From: JAWXBT01 sp964523015
GTDB lineage: Bacteria; Bdellovibrionota_C; UBA2361; J135
Length of the DNA: 42,883 bases
Direction of reading: 5' to 3'
Assembly: GCA_964523015.1 (NCBI GenBank)
Contig: CAZFXN010000021.1
Location: forward strand, 1 to 42,883
This document shows positions 8,215-16,109 of this stretch, one piece after another. The notes below the pieces were generated by a model, which worked only from the letters and a program-made list of their open reading frames with translations, made no database searches and was not told where the DNA came from. The position numbers and the translations under genes were made by a program. How positions within the stretch are numbered: the stretch's first letter is position 1; each line of letters opens with the position of its first letter.

Positions 8215-8673
8215 ATGACTAATATCTGGCTAGCAAAAAGTGAGGAAGAGGTTTACTCGATTGAGCACCTCAAACGTGACAAGAGAACTCTTTGGGAAGG
8301 AGTAAGAAACTATCAAGCTCGCAACATGTTGCGAGATGATTGGCAGGTAGGAGATAAGATCTTATTCTATCACTCTAATAGTGCTCCCACAGGCATAGCT
8401 GGTTTAGCCAAGGTTTCTAAAGTCGGCATCCCAGACCCAACCCAATTTATGCCAAAGAGTGATTATTTTGATCCAAAATCGAAAAAAGAAAATCCTACAT
8501 GGGTTGCTCCTGAGATTGCTTTTGTGCAGAAATTTCAATTAGTAATTACTCTTGATATGATACGGAAGGAAAAGAAACTTAAAAGTATGGCTGTTCTAAA
8601 ACGGGGGAATAGGTTAAGCATTCAACCTGTAACTAATGAAGAATTTCAAACAATTTTGAAGATGACTAAATAG
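8215..8673 (+). CDS. EVE domain protein
   Basis: 152 residues forming a single EVE (PUA-like) domain: NIWLAKSEEEVYSIEHL at the start, LWEGVRNYQARNML, then DKILFYHSNSAPTGIAGLAKV, with Trp and Tyr residues lining the expected base-binding pocket. EVE domains, as in human THYN1, bind modified bases in nucleic acids. Bacterial stand-alone members are small cytoplasmic proteins of unproven role. The stop codon is inside a 13-bp tandem duplication and is followed 22 bases later by map on the same strand, so the two are probably co-transcribed. Confidence 0.88.
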   Translation: MTNIWLAKSEEEVYSIEHLKRDKRTLWEGVRNYQARNMLRDDWQVGDKILFYHSNSAPTGIAGLAKVSKVGIPDPTQFMPKSDYFDPKSKKENPTWVAPEIAFVQKFQLVITLDMIRKEKKLKSMAVLKRGNRLSIQPVTNEEFQTILKMTK

Positions 8674-8691
8674 GCAATCTAAATAGGCAAG
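8666..8691. repeat. 13-bp tandem duplication spanning the EVE stop codon
   Basis: CTAAATAGGCAAT (8666-8678) and CTAAATAGGCAAG (8679-8691) are contiguous copies. The first includes the TAG stop; the second provides the weak AGG upstream of the GTG start of map. Confidence 0.87.
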
Positions 8692-8695
8692 TACG

Positions 8696-9478
8696 GTGAG
8701 TAAGATCTCAATAAAATCAAAAATAGAGATCGAAGGCATGAGAGGGGCTTGCCAGGCTACCGCAAAGATCCTTGATAAAGTTGGGGGTATTATTGAGCCC
8801 GGGATCTCAACAGAGGCAATTGATAAATTTATATATGAGATGACTCTTAGTCTTGGTGGTATGCCAGCTACGTTAAACTATAAAGGATATCCTAAATCAT
8901 GTTGCACTTCGGTTAACGAAGTTGTTTGCCACGGTATTCCAAGTAACAACGTTATCTTAAAGCCAGGAGATATTATTAATGTTGATGCTACAACTATACT
9001 GAACGGTTTTTTTGGGGACTCGAGCCGAATGTACCTAGTTGGTGGCAAAGAGGCATGTAGTAAGGAAGCATTAAGATTAGTTGATCTTACAAAAGAAGCG
9101 CTATTTGTTGGCATAAAAGCGGTAATGCCTGGAAATAGAACAGGGGATATCGGATATTCCATTCAAAAATTCGTTGAGTCTTCAGGTGAGAATTACGGAA
9201 TTGTTCGTGAGTACACCGGCCACGGCATTGGACAGAACTTTCATGAGCCACCGCAAATTACTCATTTTGGAAAGAAGGGAACAGGGTATGAGCTTTTGCC
9301 TGGTATGACATTTACGATTGAGCCGATGTTAAATATAGGGTCTGCATACACTACGCTATCCCCCGAGGATGGTTGGACCGTTACTACAAAAGACGGAACT
9401 TTATCAGCTCAATGGGAGCATACAGTTCTTGTGACCCCAAATGGATATGAGATCCTTACTGATAGTGATAATTTCTAA
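8696..9478 (+). CDS. map: Methionine aminopeptidase, type I
   Basis: 260 residues, normal for bacterial MetAP-I. It removes the initiator methionine from new proteins. All five metal ligands are visible: Asp in NVDATTI, Asp in FFGDSSRMY, His in GHGIGQNFHEPP, Glu in TIEPMLNIG and Glu in QWEHTVLVT. CHGIPS carries the substrate-binding His. Translation starts at GTG 8696, where a weak AGG from the upstream tandem duplication is the only ribosome-binding candidate. A terminator with a G/C-rich stem follows about 80 bases after the stop. Confidence 0.95.
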   Translation: MSKISIKSKIEIEGMRGACQATAKILDKVGGIIEPGISTEAIDKFIYEMTLSLGGMPATLNYKGYPKSCCTSVNEVVCHGIPSNNVILKPGDIINVDATTILNGFFGDSSRMYLVGGKEACSKEALRLVDLTKEALFVGIKAVMPGNRTGDIGYSIQKFVESSGENYGIVREYTGHGIGQNFHEPPQITHFGKKGTGYELLPGMTFTIEPMLNIGSAYTTLSPEDGWTVTTKDGTLSAQWEHTVLVTPNGYEILTDSDNF

Positions 9479-9560
9479 GAAAAAAGCCCCTTGCTAGAAA
9501 AGACGACCTAACTTAGGCTAACGACAGTGACGGACCGCATACTGCGTGTGTGCTATGGAT

Positions 9561-9612
9561 AAACCCCTAAGGATACCCTAAGTAATATTAGAGATTGCCT
9601 TGGGGGTTTTTT
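9561..9612 (+). terminator. Rho-independent terminator after map
   Basis: AAACCCCTAAGG (9561-9572) pairs with CCTTGGGGGTTT (9598-9609) to form a 12-bp stem with one G-U pair. The loop is about 25 bases and the stem runs into six Ts. It faces the minus-strand terminator at 9640-9671, so two convergent transcripts end here. Confidence 0.75.
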
Positions 9613-9639
9613 CTATCTAAGGCAGTAAAAGCTATAGAT

Positions 9640-9671
9640 AAAAAAACGCGACGTGACATTTTCATGTCGCG
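9640..9671 (-). terminator. Rho-independent terminator on the minus strand (3' end of candidate RNA)
   Basis: CGCGACGTGA (9647-9656) pairs with TCATGTCGCG (9662-9671): ten base pairs including one wobble, with a five-base loop. Seven As at 9640-9646 become a U run when read on the minus strand. No protein gene ends here on that strand, so the terminator implies a transcript arriving from 10.4 kb downwards. Confidence 0.82.
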
Positions 9672-10450
9672 CCGCGTGCGTGCCAAAAAGTTAGTTCTTG
9701 TGACGGACCCAACTCCTCAACTTTGGATTACAAAAGCTTCCCTTTGCAGGTCTTCCTTTGCAAACCTAAGCATGAATCTTATATCCAGCATAATCTTTTT
9801 TGGGGTCATTCAGTAAGTTCGATTTCTCGACCTTGCTTACTTCCTGACTCATTTAGCCGGTTACCCAGCCAAGAGTTATACTCGACAAGCCTGTTACCAA
9901 GACCGAACTCACCTATCAGAGATTACTCCCTAATTAACAGTAGCATGGTGTTAGCTAGCTTTAAGAGTAGGGTCACCCCCACCTCTTACTTCCTAATCAG
10001 GTCAAGTCCCTTTTAGGATTATTCTTACATAGCTTACGCTATATAAGGCCCGGCTACAGTTGACCGACAAGAGTCAACCTACTATGCAAAATCAGTTTTA
10101 CCCTCTTTTGCCCCGGACTGTGCGTTTATCCATAAAGTTATTCTTTCGAATCCCTTTATTTAAGGGCTTATTATACTACGCAAGCGCAGTATTAAACCCA
10201 GCACCAGTAATACAAAGTTTCCCCTATACTACTGAGTTCAACTTACTAACCTAGGTTCACTAGGTTTTCTTTTGAACTTTTCTCTTATGGTCGCTGAACT
10301 CAAAGAGTCCGCATTTTTCGATCATCCTTTCGGGTAATCGCCACAAAAGATCGCTTCTACCAGAATCTACTGAAAGTCAATTCAGTTTTCTTGCTCTAAC
10401 TAAGTATCTACACTGTTCGGCTAATAAAAATCAACAACGACTTAATTGAA
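9640..10450 (-). ncRNA. Candidate large structured non-coding RNA, about 800 nt, unassigned family
   Basis: There is no convincing coding sequence, but many hairpins. Given as plus-strand coordinates, loops are at 9823-9826, 9861-9864, 10034-10037, 10144-10147 and 10328-10331. Read on the minus strand these five loops are GAAA, GTAA, GTAA, GAAA, GAAA, i.e. GNRA tetraloops; on the plus strand none is. A further 8-bp stem (10173-10180 with 10185-10192) is capped by CUUG on the minus strand. Long-range pairing: 10234-10240 with 10295-10301 (GAGTTCA) encloses a 7-bp hairpin (10248-10254 with 10260-10266). A minus-strand terminator ends the region. The 5' end near 10450 is a guess. I see no hallmarks of tmRNA, RNase P RNA, rRNA or group II introns. 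Known giant RNAs (GOLLD, ROOL, OLE) look similar in style, but I cannot match a consensus. Confidence 0.62.
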
Positions 10451-10854
10451 AGAAAATATTAATTGAATAAATTTTTCATGAATGTTTGAAATGTTATCCA
10501 CATGCTGTGGAAAACATCTCTATTTATAGGTAGCTGTAGAGTAAAGAAATTTAACTTACTTAAACTAAGGTGGCAGTTTCATCCTAAAATACTATATGAG
10601 CTAAGTAGAATATGGTTATGAAAGTAGGAGGGTTCCTGCAAGCACACTTCTCACAGGTACGTTGAATAAAGGTATCTCACTGATTTTGCTAAAGATGTAG
10701 TGCAAATATCTGTAACTAAAATAACACCTAATAGCAAAGATCGATCATAACATTATATGGAGTACTGTAATCCTCTTAATGATTACGGTTTGCAGGAATT
10801 GTTTATTAGGTGACGTTGAATAACCGTAAGAGTTTTCAATAGATAGGGATAGAA
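10451..10854. other. AT-rich non-coding stretch upstream of the candidate RNA
   Basis: About 400 bases without a credible gene. It holds the DnaA-box-like pair at 10494-10514, an AT-rich segment (about 10440-10490) that could house the promoter of the minus-strand RNA, and a small hairpin (GTAATC/GATTAC, about 10769-10788). The string ACGTTGAATAA occurs twice (near 10662 and 10813). A minus-strand -10-like TAATAT lies in the AT-rich part, but I found no well-spaced -35. Confidence 0.5.
10494..10514. promoter_or_regulatory. Head-to-head DnaA-box-like pair
   Basis: TTATCCACA (10494-10502) is a perfect consensus DnaA box. Three bases later TGTGGAAAA (10506-10514) is the reverse complement of TTTTCCACA, a one-base variant. 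The pair forms a 9-3-9 palindrome beside an AT-rich stretch. Two single near-matches (TTATCCATA) lie at about 10125 (plus) and 9555 (minus). This could be part of a replication origin or a DnaA-controlled promoter. Confidence 0.5.
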
Positions 10855-11088
10855 GTGATAGGGTGTAAAAGAAAATATAGTTCCAATCAACGTGGCGATG
10901 AACTAGGGAGCTATGATCCTCTCTCCATGGTTCTAACCCTAGTAGCCTTTGCATTAGTCTATTATTCCGTCATGTGGACTGTAGATTATATGTACCAAAC
11001 AAAAGAAAATCGAAGAAGAGTGGCAAAAGAATTGAGTTTTACAGAATCACATTCCTCAAGCGCTCGTTACATGTCAGACCTCTATTAA
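10855..11088 (+). CDS. Small single-pass membrane protein, unknown
   Basis: 77 residues starting at GTG 10855, with AGGGA about seven bases upstream. The product has a short basic/polar N-terminus, one hydrophobic helix (about residues 23-46, SMVLTLVAFALVYYSVMW) and a charged tail rich in Arg/Lys and Ser. I recognise no family. Support: a continuous frame with membrane-protein composition, a plausible ribosome-binding site, and a stop codon lying in a contiguous 10-bp tandem duplication, which is a pattern seen at the ends of accepted genes in this window. An overlapping minus-strand frame has no such support. Confidence 0.5.
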   Translation: MIGCKRKYSSNQRGDELGSYDPLSMVLTLVAFALVYYSVMWTVDYMYQTKENRRRVAKELSFTESHSSSARYMSDLY

Positions 11089-11103
11089 TATTGATTAATA
11101 TTG
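11084..11103. repeat. 10-bp tandem duplication spanning a stop codon
   Basis: ATTAATATTG (11084-11093) is repeated exactly at 11094-11103. The first copy contains the TAA stop of the small membrane protein gene. It abuts the dispersed GGGGACGCTGC element. Confidence 0.8.
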
Positions 11104-11113
11104 GGGACGCTGC
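11101..11113. repeat. Dispersed element TTGGGGACGCTGC, copy 1
   Basis: TTGGGGACGCTGC here recurs as GGGACGCTGC at 24300-24309 and as TTGGGGACGCTGC at 33335-33347. Each copy lies 18-25 bases beyond the stop codon of a minus-strand gene. This copy can also fold with CGTCTCC (about 11121-11127) into a hairpin. Confidence 0.7.
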
Positions 11114-11131
11114 ATAGGCACCGTCTCCTTC

Positions 11132-13087
11132 TTAGGAATTCCTTATCTCATTAATCTGCTCAAGGATGCAGGAGGCAAATTCTTTTCTACTTCTATTCTC
11201 ATCTGAGTCTTCAGCTCTCTCAAGATATTCCATAAGTAGATTTCGTGCGCGCCTAATGTCAGCTTTTGATGGACGTGTTACATAGCTTTCAATCACACAA
11301 TCAATTGCATGTAGGCAGTCACCAACATAGATACTAGTTGGATTGTGGGCCAAGTGCTCTAAGCAGAATAAAAAAGAGCTAGGATGACCAATGCCTAGTC
11401 GTCCTAAGGCTAAAAATTGAGCTTCGGTAGGGGTGCTAGGGAGTGTGTTAGGATCTGAAAATAAAACAGATAATTCAAGTTGATCTTGATCCCATGTCTC
11501 ATTTTCAACTCTACCAATCTCCTCTTTATCTATATTCACTAAAGCTAAAAGTCTTTTCCATTTGTTTATTGGAACAAGCCCAACTACCGAGAAGTCACTT
11601 ATTTTTTCGCTCCCTACATTTGGAGCAAGCAAAACCATAGATTCATCGTATTTGCCTAATAAGACTGAAAGACCCCACTGATACCTGTTTACTTGATTAA
11701 AGAATCTATGTGTATTTGTGTTCCAAACTTGGGATAATGCATTGTTGGTATCTGGATCTAGAATCTCCTTAGTTGCATCTTTACGGATGGTGTCAATTTG
11801 GCTTAACCCACAGCCATAAAGATCGTCAATTCTAGCTAAATATGAAGTTTCTCTTGCGCCAACATAGATAAATTTTCTGGCATCATCCAGAGTAGCTTTG
11901 CTAGTAGTGTGAGCAACAGTTTGATGTGTTTTAAGAATAGAATCTGTCTCTGTGCTCTCTTGGCCAGAAGCTCTCTTAGTTAGCCCCTCCTGAATTTTGT
12001 TAAGATTTAAAGATGGGCTAGTTTTTAAGAAACGTTCAAAGATAGACTCATGAATTGTCGAATCACATACTCTCTGTCTGCGCTCGTCATCTACAAGTAC
12101 TGCCTCACTAGTTAGGAAGCACCTCCCTTTTAGGATTGAGGGCACAGTTTCTGTTGTTATAATCAGAGCATCAGGTATATCGTCGCATGTCGCACCAAAT
12201 AAAGTCCGATATCTTTCACTTGGTATTTGAAAAATTAAACACCATGGTGTTGCCCAAGCTGTTACCTCTTCATTTTCAGGGATATCGAGTCCTAAAATAT
12301 GACTAGCGACCGAATTGTTACATTGGAGAGAAAACTCAGTGTTATTAAAACCCTTTTGAATGCCATCATAAATATTTCTTAAAGCATCAATGTCTGAGAT
12401 AAGTCTAGCAATGCATAGCCTTGTAGTTCTTCTTTGAGACTGAGAGAATCTCACATCAATTTCATCTGGATCATCTGTGCCAAATGCCGCTTGAGAGGCA
12501 GCTACGTAGATATCTAAGGAAGTAGATTCCCAAATATAAGAGGTACATTGAAGTGACCAGCTAGTAAGATTCTCTAAGATATTTGCAGATGAAATTAGCT
12601 GATCGTAAAGCATCGCCCTCTGCTCTCTGCGTAATGCTTGGTTCTGTACCCCTGCGGATCGTGGGAAAATCTCTTCGTACTTTGCTGGAGGTTCAGCTAA
12701 AAGTATGCCAGTTACTAATGCTCTCCTTAGAATTGAGTCAGGAGGTGGATTATCAGGATATGTTAATGCATATAATTTAGAAATTAACGCACCGCTCTCA
12801 TCATATGGATCAAGGATAAATTCTTGATACTCCTCTACGGTAAGAGTTTCATGGGCTTTGTTAGCAATGTCTAAAATCATCTCTTTTGAGGAAGTAACAG
12901 GAATGTTTTCAAAGGCGATGTTTCGATCTAGTGCTGATAGTCTGTTAGGGATAGTTCTATAATCTTTTAGTCTTAGTGGAATCTCTTCAAATAAAGCAGC
13001 AGCTAAGATGTCTCCAATTGATGGTTTAGGTGTTGAGTGATCTAGTACTCCGATAATAGGGACTCTTCGAGTTGCTAAATCAGTCAT
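11132..13087 (-). CDS. Large protein of unknown function, paralogue of the adjacent upstream gene
   Basis: 651 residues starting at ATG 13087, five bases after the stop of the upstream paralogue; a GGGTGAG stretch upstream can serve as ribosome-binding site. A longer frame up to 13201 would overlap the upstream gene by 110 bases and is not credible. No signal peptide or membrane helix is seen; it is mostly helical with scattered Cys. Shared blocks with the neighbour: LTVEEYQEFILDPYDES, TGILLAEPPAKYEEIF, LRREQRAMLYDQLISSANI, VRFSQSQRRTTRLCIARL, plus a C-terminal helical region. I do not recognise the family. Tight packing suggests translational coupling and a shared or heteromeric role. A dispersed repeat lies 18 bases past its stop. 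Confidence 0.8.
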   Translation of the reverse strand: MTDLATRRVPIIGVLDHSTPKPSIGDILAAALFEEIPLRLKDYRTIPNRLSALDRNIAFENIPVTSSKEMILDIANKAHETLTVEEYQEFILDPYDESGALISKLYALTYPDNPPPDSILRRALVTGILLAEPPAKYEEIFPRSAGVQNQALRREQRAMLYDQLISSANILENLTSWSLQCTSYIWESTSLDIYVAASQAAFGTDDPDEIDVRFSQSQRRTTRLCIARLISDIDALRNIYDGIQKGFNNTEFSLQCNNSVASHILGLDIPENEEVTAWATPWCLIFQIPSERYRTLFGATCDDIPDALIITTETVPSILKGRCFLTSEAVLVDDERRQRVCDSTIHESIFERFLKTSPSLNLNKIQEGLTKRASGQESTETDSILKTHQTVAHTTSKATLDDARKFIYVGARETSYLARIDDLYGCGLSQIDTIRKDATKEILDPDTNNALSQVWNTNTHRFFNQVNRYQWGLSVLLGKYDESMVLLAPNVGSEKISDFSVVGLVPINKWKRLLALVNIDKEEIGRVENETWDQDQLELSVLFSDPNTLPSTPTEAQFLALGRLGIGHPSSFLFCLEHLAHNPTSIYVGDCLHAIDCVIESYVTRPSKADIRRARNLLMEYLERAEDSDENRSRKEFASCILEQINEIRNS

Positions 13088-13091
13088 ATGG

Positions 13092-15209
13092 TTATTGCTC
13101 ACCCTCAGGATATCCTTGTTCTGTGGAAGAAAAATTATCTTTATGCTGAGACACTTGTAGGAGTACGTTTCGAGCAAACTCAGCCAAGTTCGGGTCTCCA
13201 CCCTCTATCAATTGGAGATACCGGGTTAGTGATGATTCAACAAAGACAAGTAGTGGCTCTCTAAGTTTAGATCCATTCGCTATTAGACTCCCTGAGATGA
13301 ATTTTAATCCCCAGGGTGACATAACAGATCCTGGGTATTGTGCTAAATGTTGTGCAATTCTGGGCAACGGTTCAAGTGGAAAGAGCTGGTTAAGGATCTT
13401 AACTGTTTGAGTCGAAATGGTGAGAAGCTCCATTGATTGTTTGTTATAGGCTTCTTCTAATTGATCTAGAAAAGTAAATATCTCAATGCAGGATTTCTTT
13501 CGCGCAGATCCTAGTGATGCCACCTCCTCGCTAACGTTAATTCCCGCAAAATTAAGAAGTCGGTACCATTTAGTTACAGGAACAAGGGCAACAAGTTCAG
13601 AGAATCGGTGTGGCTCCTCGTTAATCCTTCCAACTAACATTTCCCGTCTAGATACATTATCTATATCTGAGCGATCCTTTCCTTTCCCAAAATAGATCTT
13701 TTGGAGCTCATGATTGCACCGTTGAAGAGCCCAGCAGTAACGCGAGGATGCTGTTAAGATCTCTTCATCAATAAGCAGTCCTGCTTTTGGTTTTAGATGG
13801 TCAGGTATATGTATCCCTATTAAATCAGGGCTATGATGAATTGCCTGATCTAAAGCTGTTGAGGAGGCGGTCGCTATCTCAAGTGGATCAGTAGGTAAAC
13901 CCTCGCTATATATTGAGTGAACAAATTTCCTATGTACATCATTTAGTCCTACTGATATAGCACTTCTCATCATATCTTTAAGAGTAGGTCGAATGAGTTG
14001 ATTCCCCTCAGCATTGCTTTGACAAGATGGAATCTCATCTCTTAATTTGCGTACTCCGTGAAGGATAGTATGTGAATTATAGAATCTTGATAGGATAGCC
14101 TCTACGTTTAGAGATGTAATGAGTGAATCTCTCTCTGCTTCATCAGACCATTCTATGTCTGGCATTACAGTTATCTTCCAATGCTTTAATGCACAAAGTG
14201 AGTGTAGTGATGTCTGAATACGTGATACTTCAGAAATTCCTAAAGAATCAGCAAGGTTTTGAAAGTCCCTTTCACTAATTAGGATAACAGCGCCAGTAGG
14301 ATAGAATGTCCCTGGAAAGGGCAGTTTAGAGTTAAGAGAAAACCCAAATAGATCCTCAAAAGAAGAATTTTTAAAAAGCACAGCAGTAGAGTCAGGATCA
14401 GAGGATTCAACTAATCGCGCTCTCAGCGGCTTAAGGATCTCCATGTCCCTAACCATAGAGAGTGCTGCTACCCTAAGGGCGCGTCTCTGAGTTTGAGAGA
14501 AGTTTGCGGAGAGATGATAAGGATCAGTAGTAGCACCAAGCGTTTGAAGGGAGTTCTTCTCCTCGTTATTTTTGAGAGCATTAAATCCAACAGAGGTTAT
14601 TAAGTCATAGATCTGAGTGTTATCAAGATTCCAGTAATTCAATTCTACATTTTCAACGATATGATTTAAGCGATGTGCGATTGAGGCACTTTGAATTAGT
14701 TGAGTGTATAGAGCCTCTCGCTGTTCTAATCGCTGTTCTCTGAGGTTTTCAGAAGGATTTTCAGGCGAATTCTCATGAGCGGAAACACGGGTAAACTTTA
14801 GATCGTATCCACCTGGAGGTTCTGCTAAGAGTAAAGCGATTACTACATCGCATCTTACTAATGGTGAAAGTCCCTCATAAGGAGCATCAATAAGATCACT
14901 TACTATTTTTTTTGAGCTATCACCAAATGGATCCATTGCAACTTGATGGAACTCATCAAGAGTTAAAGTTTTAGCCAGCTCACTAAGCTCAAGAATTCTT
15001 TTTGTAGTGAGACCGTTTGGGCGCTCATCAAGGACATGCCATTCTCTCTCTGTTAGGCGTCTTGCTATAGGGGTTGTATCTCTTATGTCTAAGCAAGTAG
15101 AGAAGATCGCTTGCATGGTATCGATTAATTTTGCTTCGATTCCATGACTTATCCCAAAGCTGGGAGCTCCAAGATGGGAAATAGAGGTAGATAGTTCTTC
15201 AAAGCTCAC
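13092..15209 (-). CDS. Large protein of unknown function, paralogue of the adjacent downstream gene
   Basis: 705 residues from GTG 15209. The frame continues up to a TTG at 15287, but starting at the GTG brings the N-terminus to the same length as its paralogue and places an AGG seven bases upstream. Matching blocks: LTLDEFHQVAMDPFGDS, IALLLAEPPGGYDLKF, LREQRLEQREALYTQLIQSA, ANFSQTQRRALRVAALSM. The gap in similarity between these blocks is large, so the duplication is old. No transmembrane segment, signal peptide or catalytic motif is evident. Probably cytoplasmic. Function unknown. Confidence 0.8.
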   Translation of the reverse strand: MSFEELSTSISHLGAPSFGISHGIEAKLIDTMQAIFSTCLDIRDTTPIARRLTEREWHVLDERPNGLTTKRILELSELAKTLTLDEFHQVAMDPFGDSSKKIVSDLIDAPYEGLSPLVRCDVVIALLLAEPPGGYDLKFTRVSAHENSPENPSENLREQRLEQREALYTQLIQSASIAHRLNHIVENVELNYWNLDNTQIYDLITSVGFNALKNNEEKNSLQTLGATTDPYHLSANFSQTQRRALRVAALSMVRDMEILKPLRARLVESSDPDSTAVLFKNSSFEDLFGFSLNSKLPFPGTFYPTGAVILISERDFQNLADSLGISEVSRIQTSLHSLCALKHWKITVMPDIEWSDEAERDSLITSLNVEAILSRFYNSHTILHGVRKLRDEIPSCQSNAEGNQLIRPTLKDMMRSAISVGLNDVHRKFVHSIYSEGLPTDPLEIATASSTALDQAIHHSPDLIGIHIPDHLKPKAGLLIDEEILTASSRYCWALQRCNHELQKIYFGKGKDRSDIDNVSRREMLVGRINEEPHRFSELVALVPVTKWYRLLNFAGINVSEEVASLGSARKKSCIEIFTFLDQLEEAYNKQSMELLTISTQTVKILNQLFPLEPLPRIAQHLAQYPGSVMSPWGLKFISGSLIANGSKLREPLLVFVESSLTRYLQLIEGGDPNLAEFARNVLLQVSQHKDNFSSTEQGYPEGEQ

Positions 15210-15424
15210 AAAAAGCCTATAGTTAAAGTAGTGGTAGAATTGAGTCTTAAGGACAACAACTTCGGGAAAGAACAACTTAAAGAACAAATTATGGAAACAT
15301 TCTATCAGTGATTAATGTCGAAATAAACTTTCATTTAGGTCTTTATTTTAAGGGAGTAAATTCTCTCGATTTAGGAATGATTCACCCTTTATAAGAAGGG
15401 ATTCTCGTAGTACATATTGATAGT

Positions 15425-16063
15425 ATGTCTAGGCTTTTACGAAGAATTATCTGGGGAAACAGGAGATTTCTCTTTATTTGGACCTTAATAGGGCTACTCG
15501 CTCTTTTTGGCATATTTAAAAAGTACTGCGCCACTAACTCCTCCCGTTTTTGCAATATTAATCAGTTTGGTAGGGAGTTTGGTGGGGAATTTGGTAGAGA
15601 GGAGGCGTTATTAGTCCTAGGGGTCGCCTTTATCCTTGTCTTTTTGCCAATGCTTGTAAGCTCTCTTTTTTATAAAAGGGTAAAAGGATCATTCACCGAT
15701 GACCCTCACCTTTATCATGGCAAAGCAATAGTTCTTGAAGGGGTGGTAGTTTATATCTTAGAGGATGGTATAGGGGAAGTTTTAAAACGAAAAGCAACTG
15801 ATGCTTACAGAAATATGGTTGGAGATCCAAATGCTGCAGGGCGATATCTTCATCAGAGGTTCTTACTTGTTTCTCCGATTTTAAGAAAAGATCAAGCGAT
15901 CTTGGTTGAACACAACACAAACTACGGAAAAATACCTTTAAAAAAAGGACTCCGTTTACGAATTCAAGGGGAATATCTTCACCCTGAAAAACTAATGAAG
16001 GGTCGACGGTATGGCCGAATTCACTTTACTCACGCACCAAAGGGCGGAATCATTGTAATGTAA
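15425..16063 (+). CDS. Membrane protein with DUF3465-like C-terminal domain
   Basis: 212 residues. Two hydrophobic helices (about 14-33 and 61-82) are followed by a soluble domain from about residue 95. That domain reads as DUF3465: GVVVYILEDG, then HQRFLLVSP, ILVEHNTNYGKIPLKKG, LRIQGEYLHP and a final HFTHAPKGG, matching the family's HQ-F, HN and HWTHHDP landmarks. DUF3465 is a small OB-like domain of unknown function. Usual family members are short exported proteins, so the two-helix anchor is a variation. It converges on the PBP1b gene with 46 bases between the stops. Confidence 0.75.
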   Translation: MSRLLRRIIWGNRRFLFIWTLIGLLALFGIFKKYCATNSSRFCNINQFGREFGGEFGREEALLVLGVAFILVFLPMLVSSLFYKRVKGSFTDDPHLYHGKAIVLEGVVVYILEDGIGEVLKRKATDAYRNMVGDPNAAGRYLHQRFLLVSPILRKDQAILVEHNTNYGKIPLKKGLRLRIQGEYLHPEKLMKGRRYGRIHFTHAPKGGIIVM

Positions 16064-16109
16064 TCCTTAGGTACTTATCTAAATAACTAGTGAGCTTTTT
16101 ACTCGCCGC

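Noticed and set aside
9595..10254. Three plus-strand frames of 64-97 codons in the 1.4 kb gene-free stretch
   Set aside because: They overlap hairpins of the candidate RNA, have no ribosome-binding sites and no recognisable domains; composition looks random.
9640..10450. tmRNA, RNase P RNA or self-splicing intron as identity of the structured region
   Set aside because: A GCG-CTT-GCG-TAG stretch on the minus strand recalls a tmRNA tag end, but no tRNA-like acceptor or T-arm is present. The conserved RNase P core (GAGGAAAGTCC) and a group II domain V are also not seen.
10745..10954. Minus-strand 69-residue frame overlapping the small membrane protein gene
   Set aside because: It has no membrane, signal or domain features and no ribosome-binding site; the plus-strand frame has better support.
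13088..13201. Extended N-terminus of the downstream paralogue (start at 13201)
   Set aside because: It would overlap the upstream gene by 110 bases; the ATG at 13087 matches the family start and has a ribosome-binding site.
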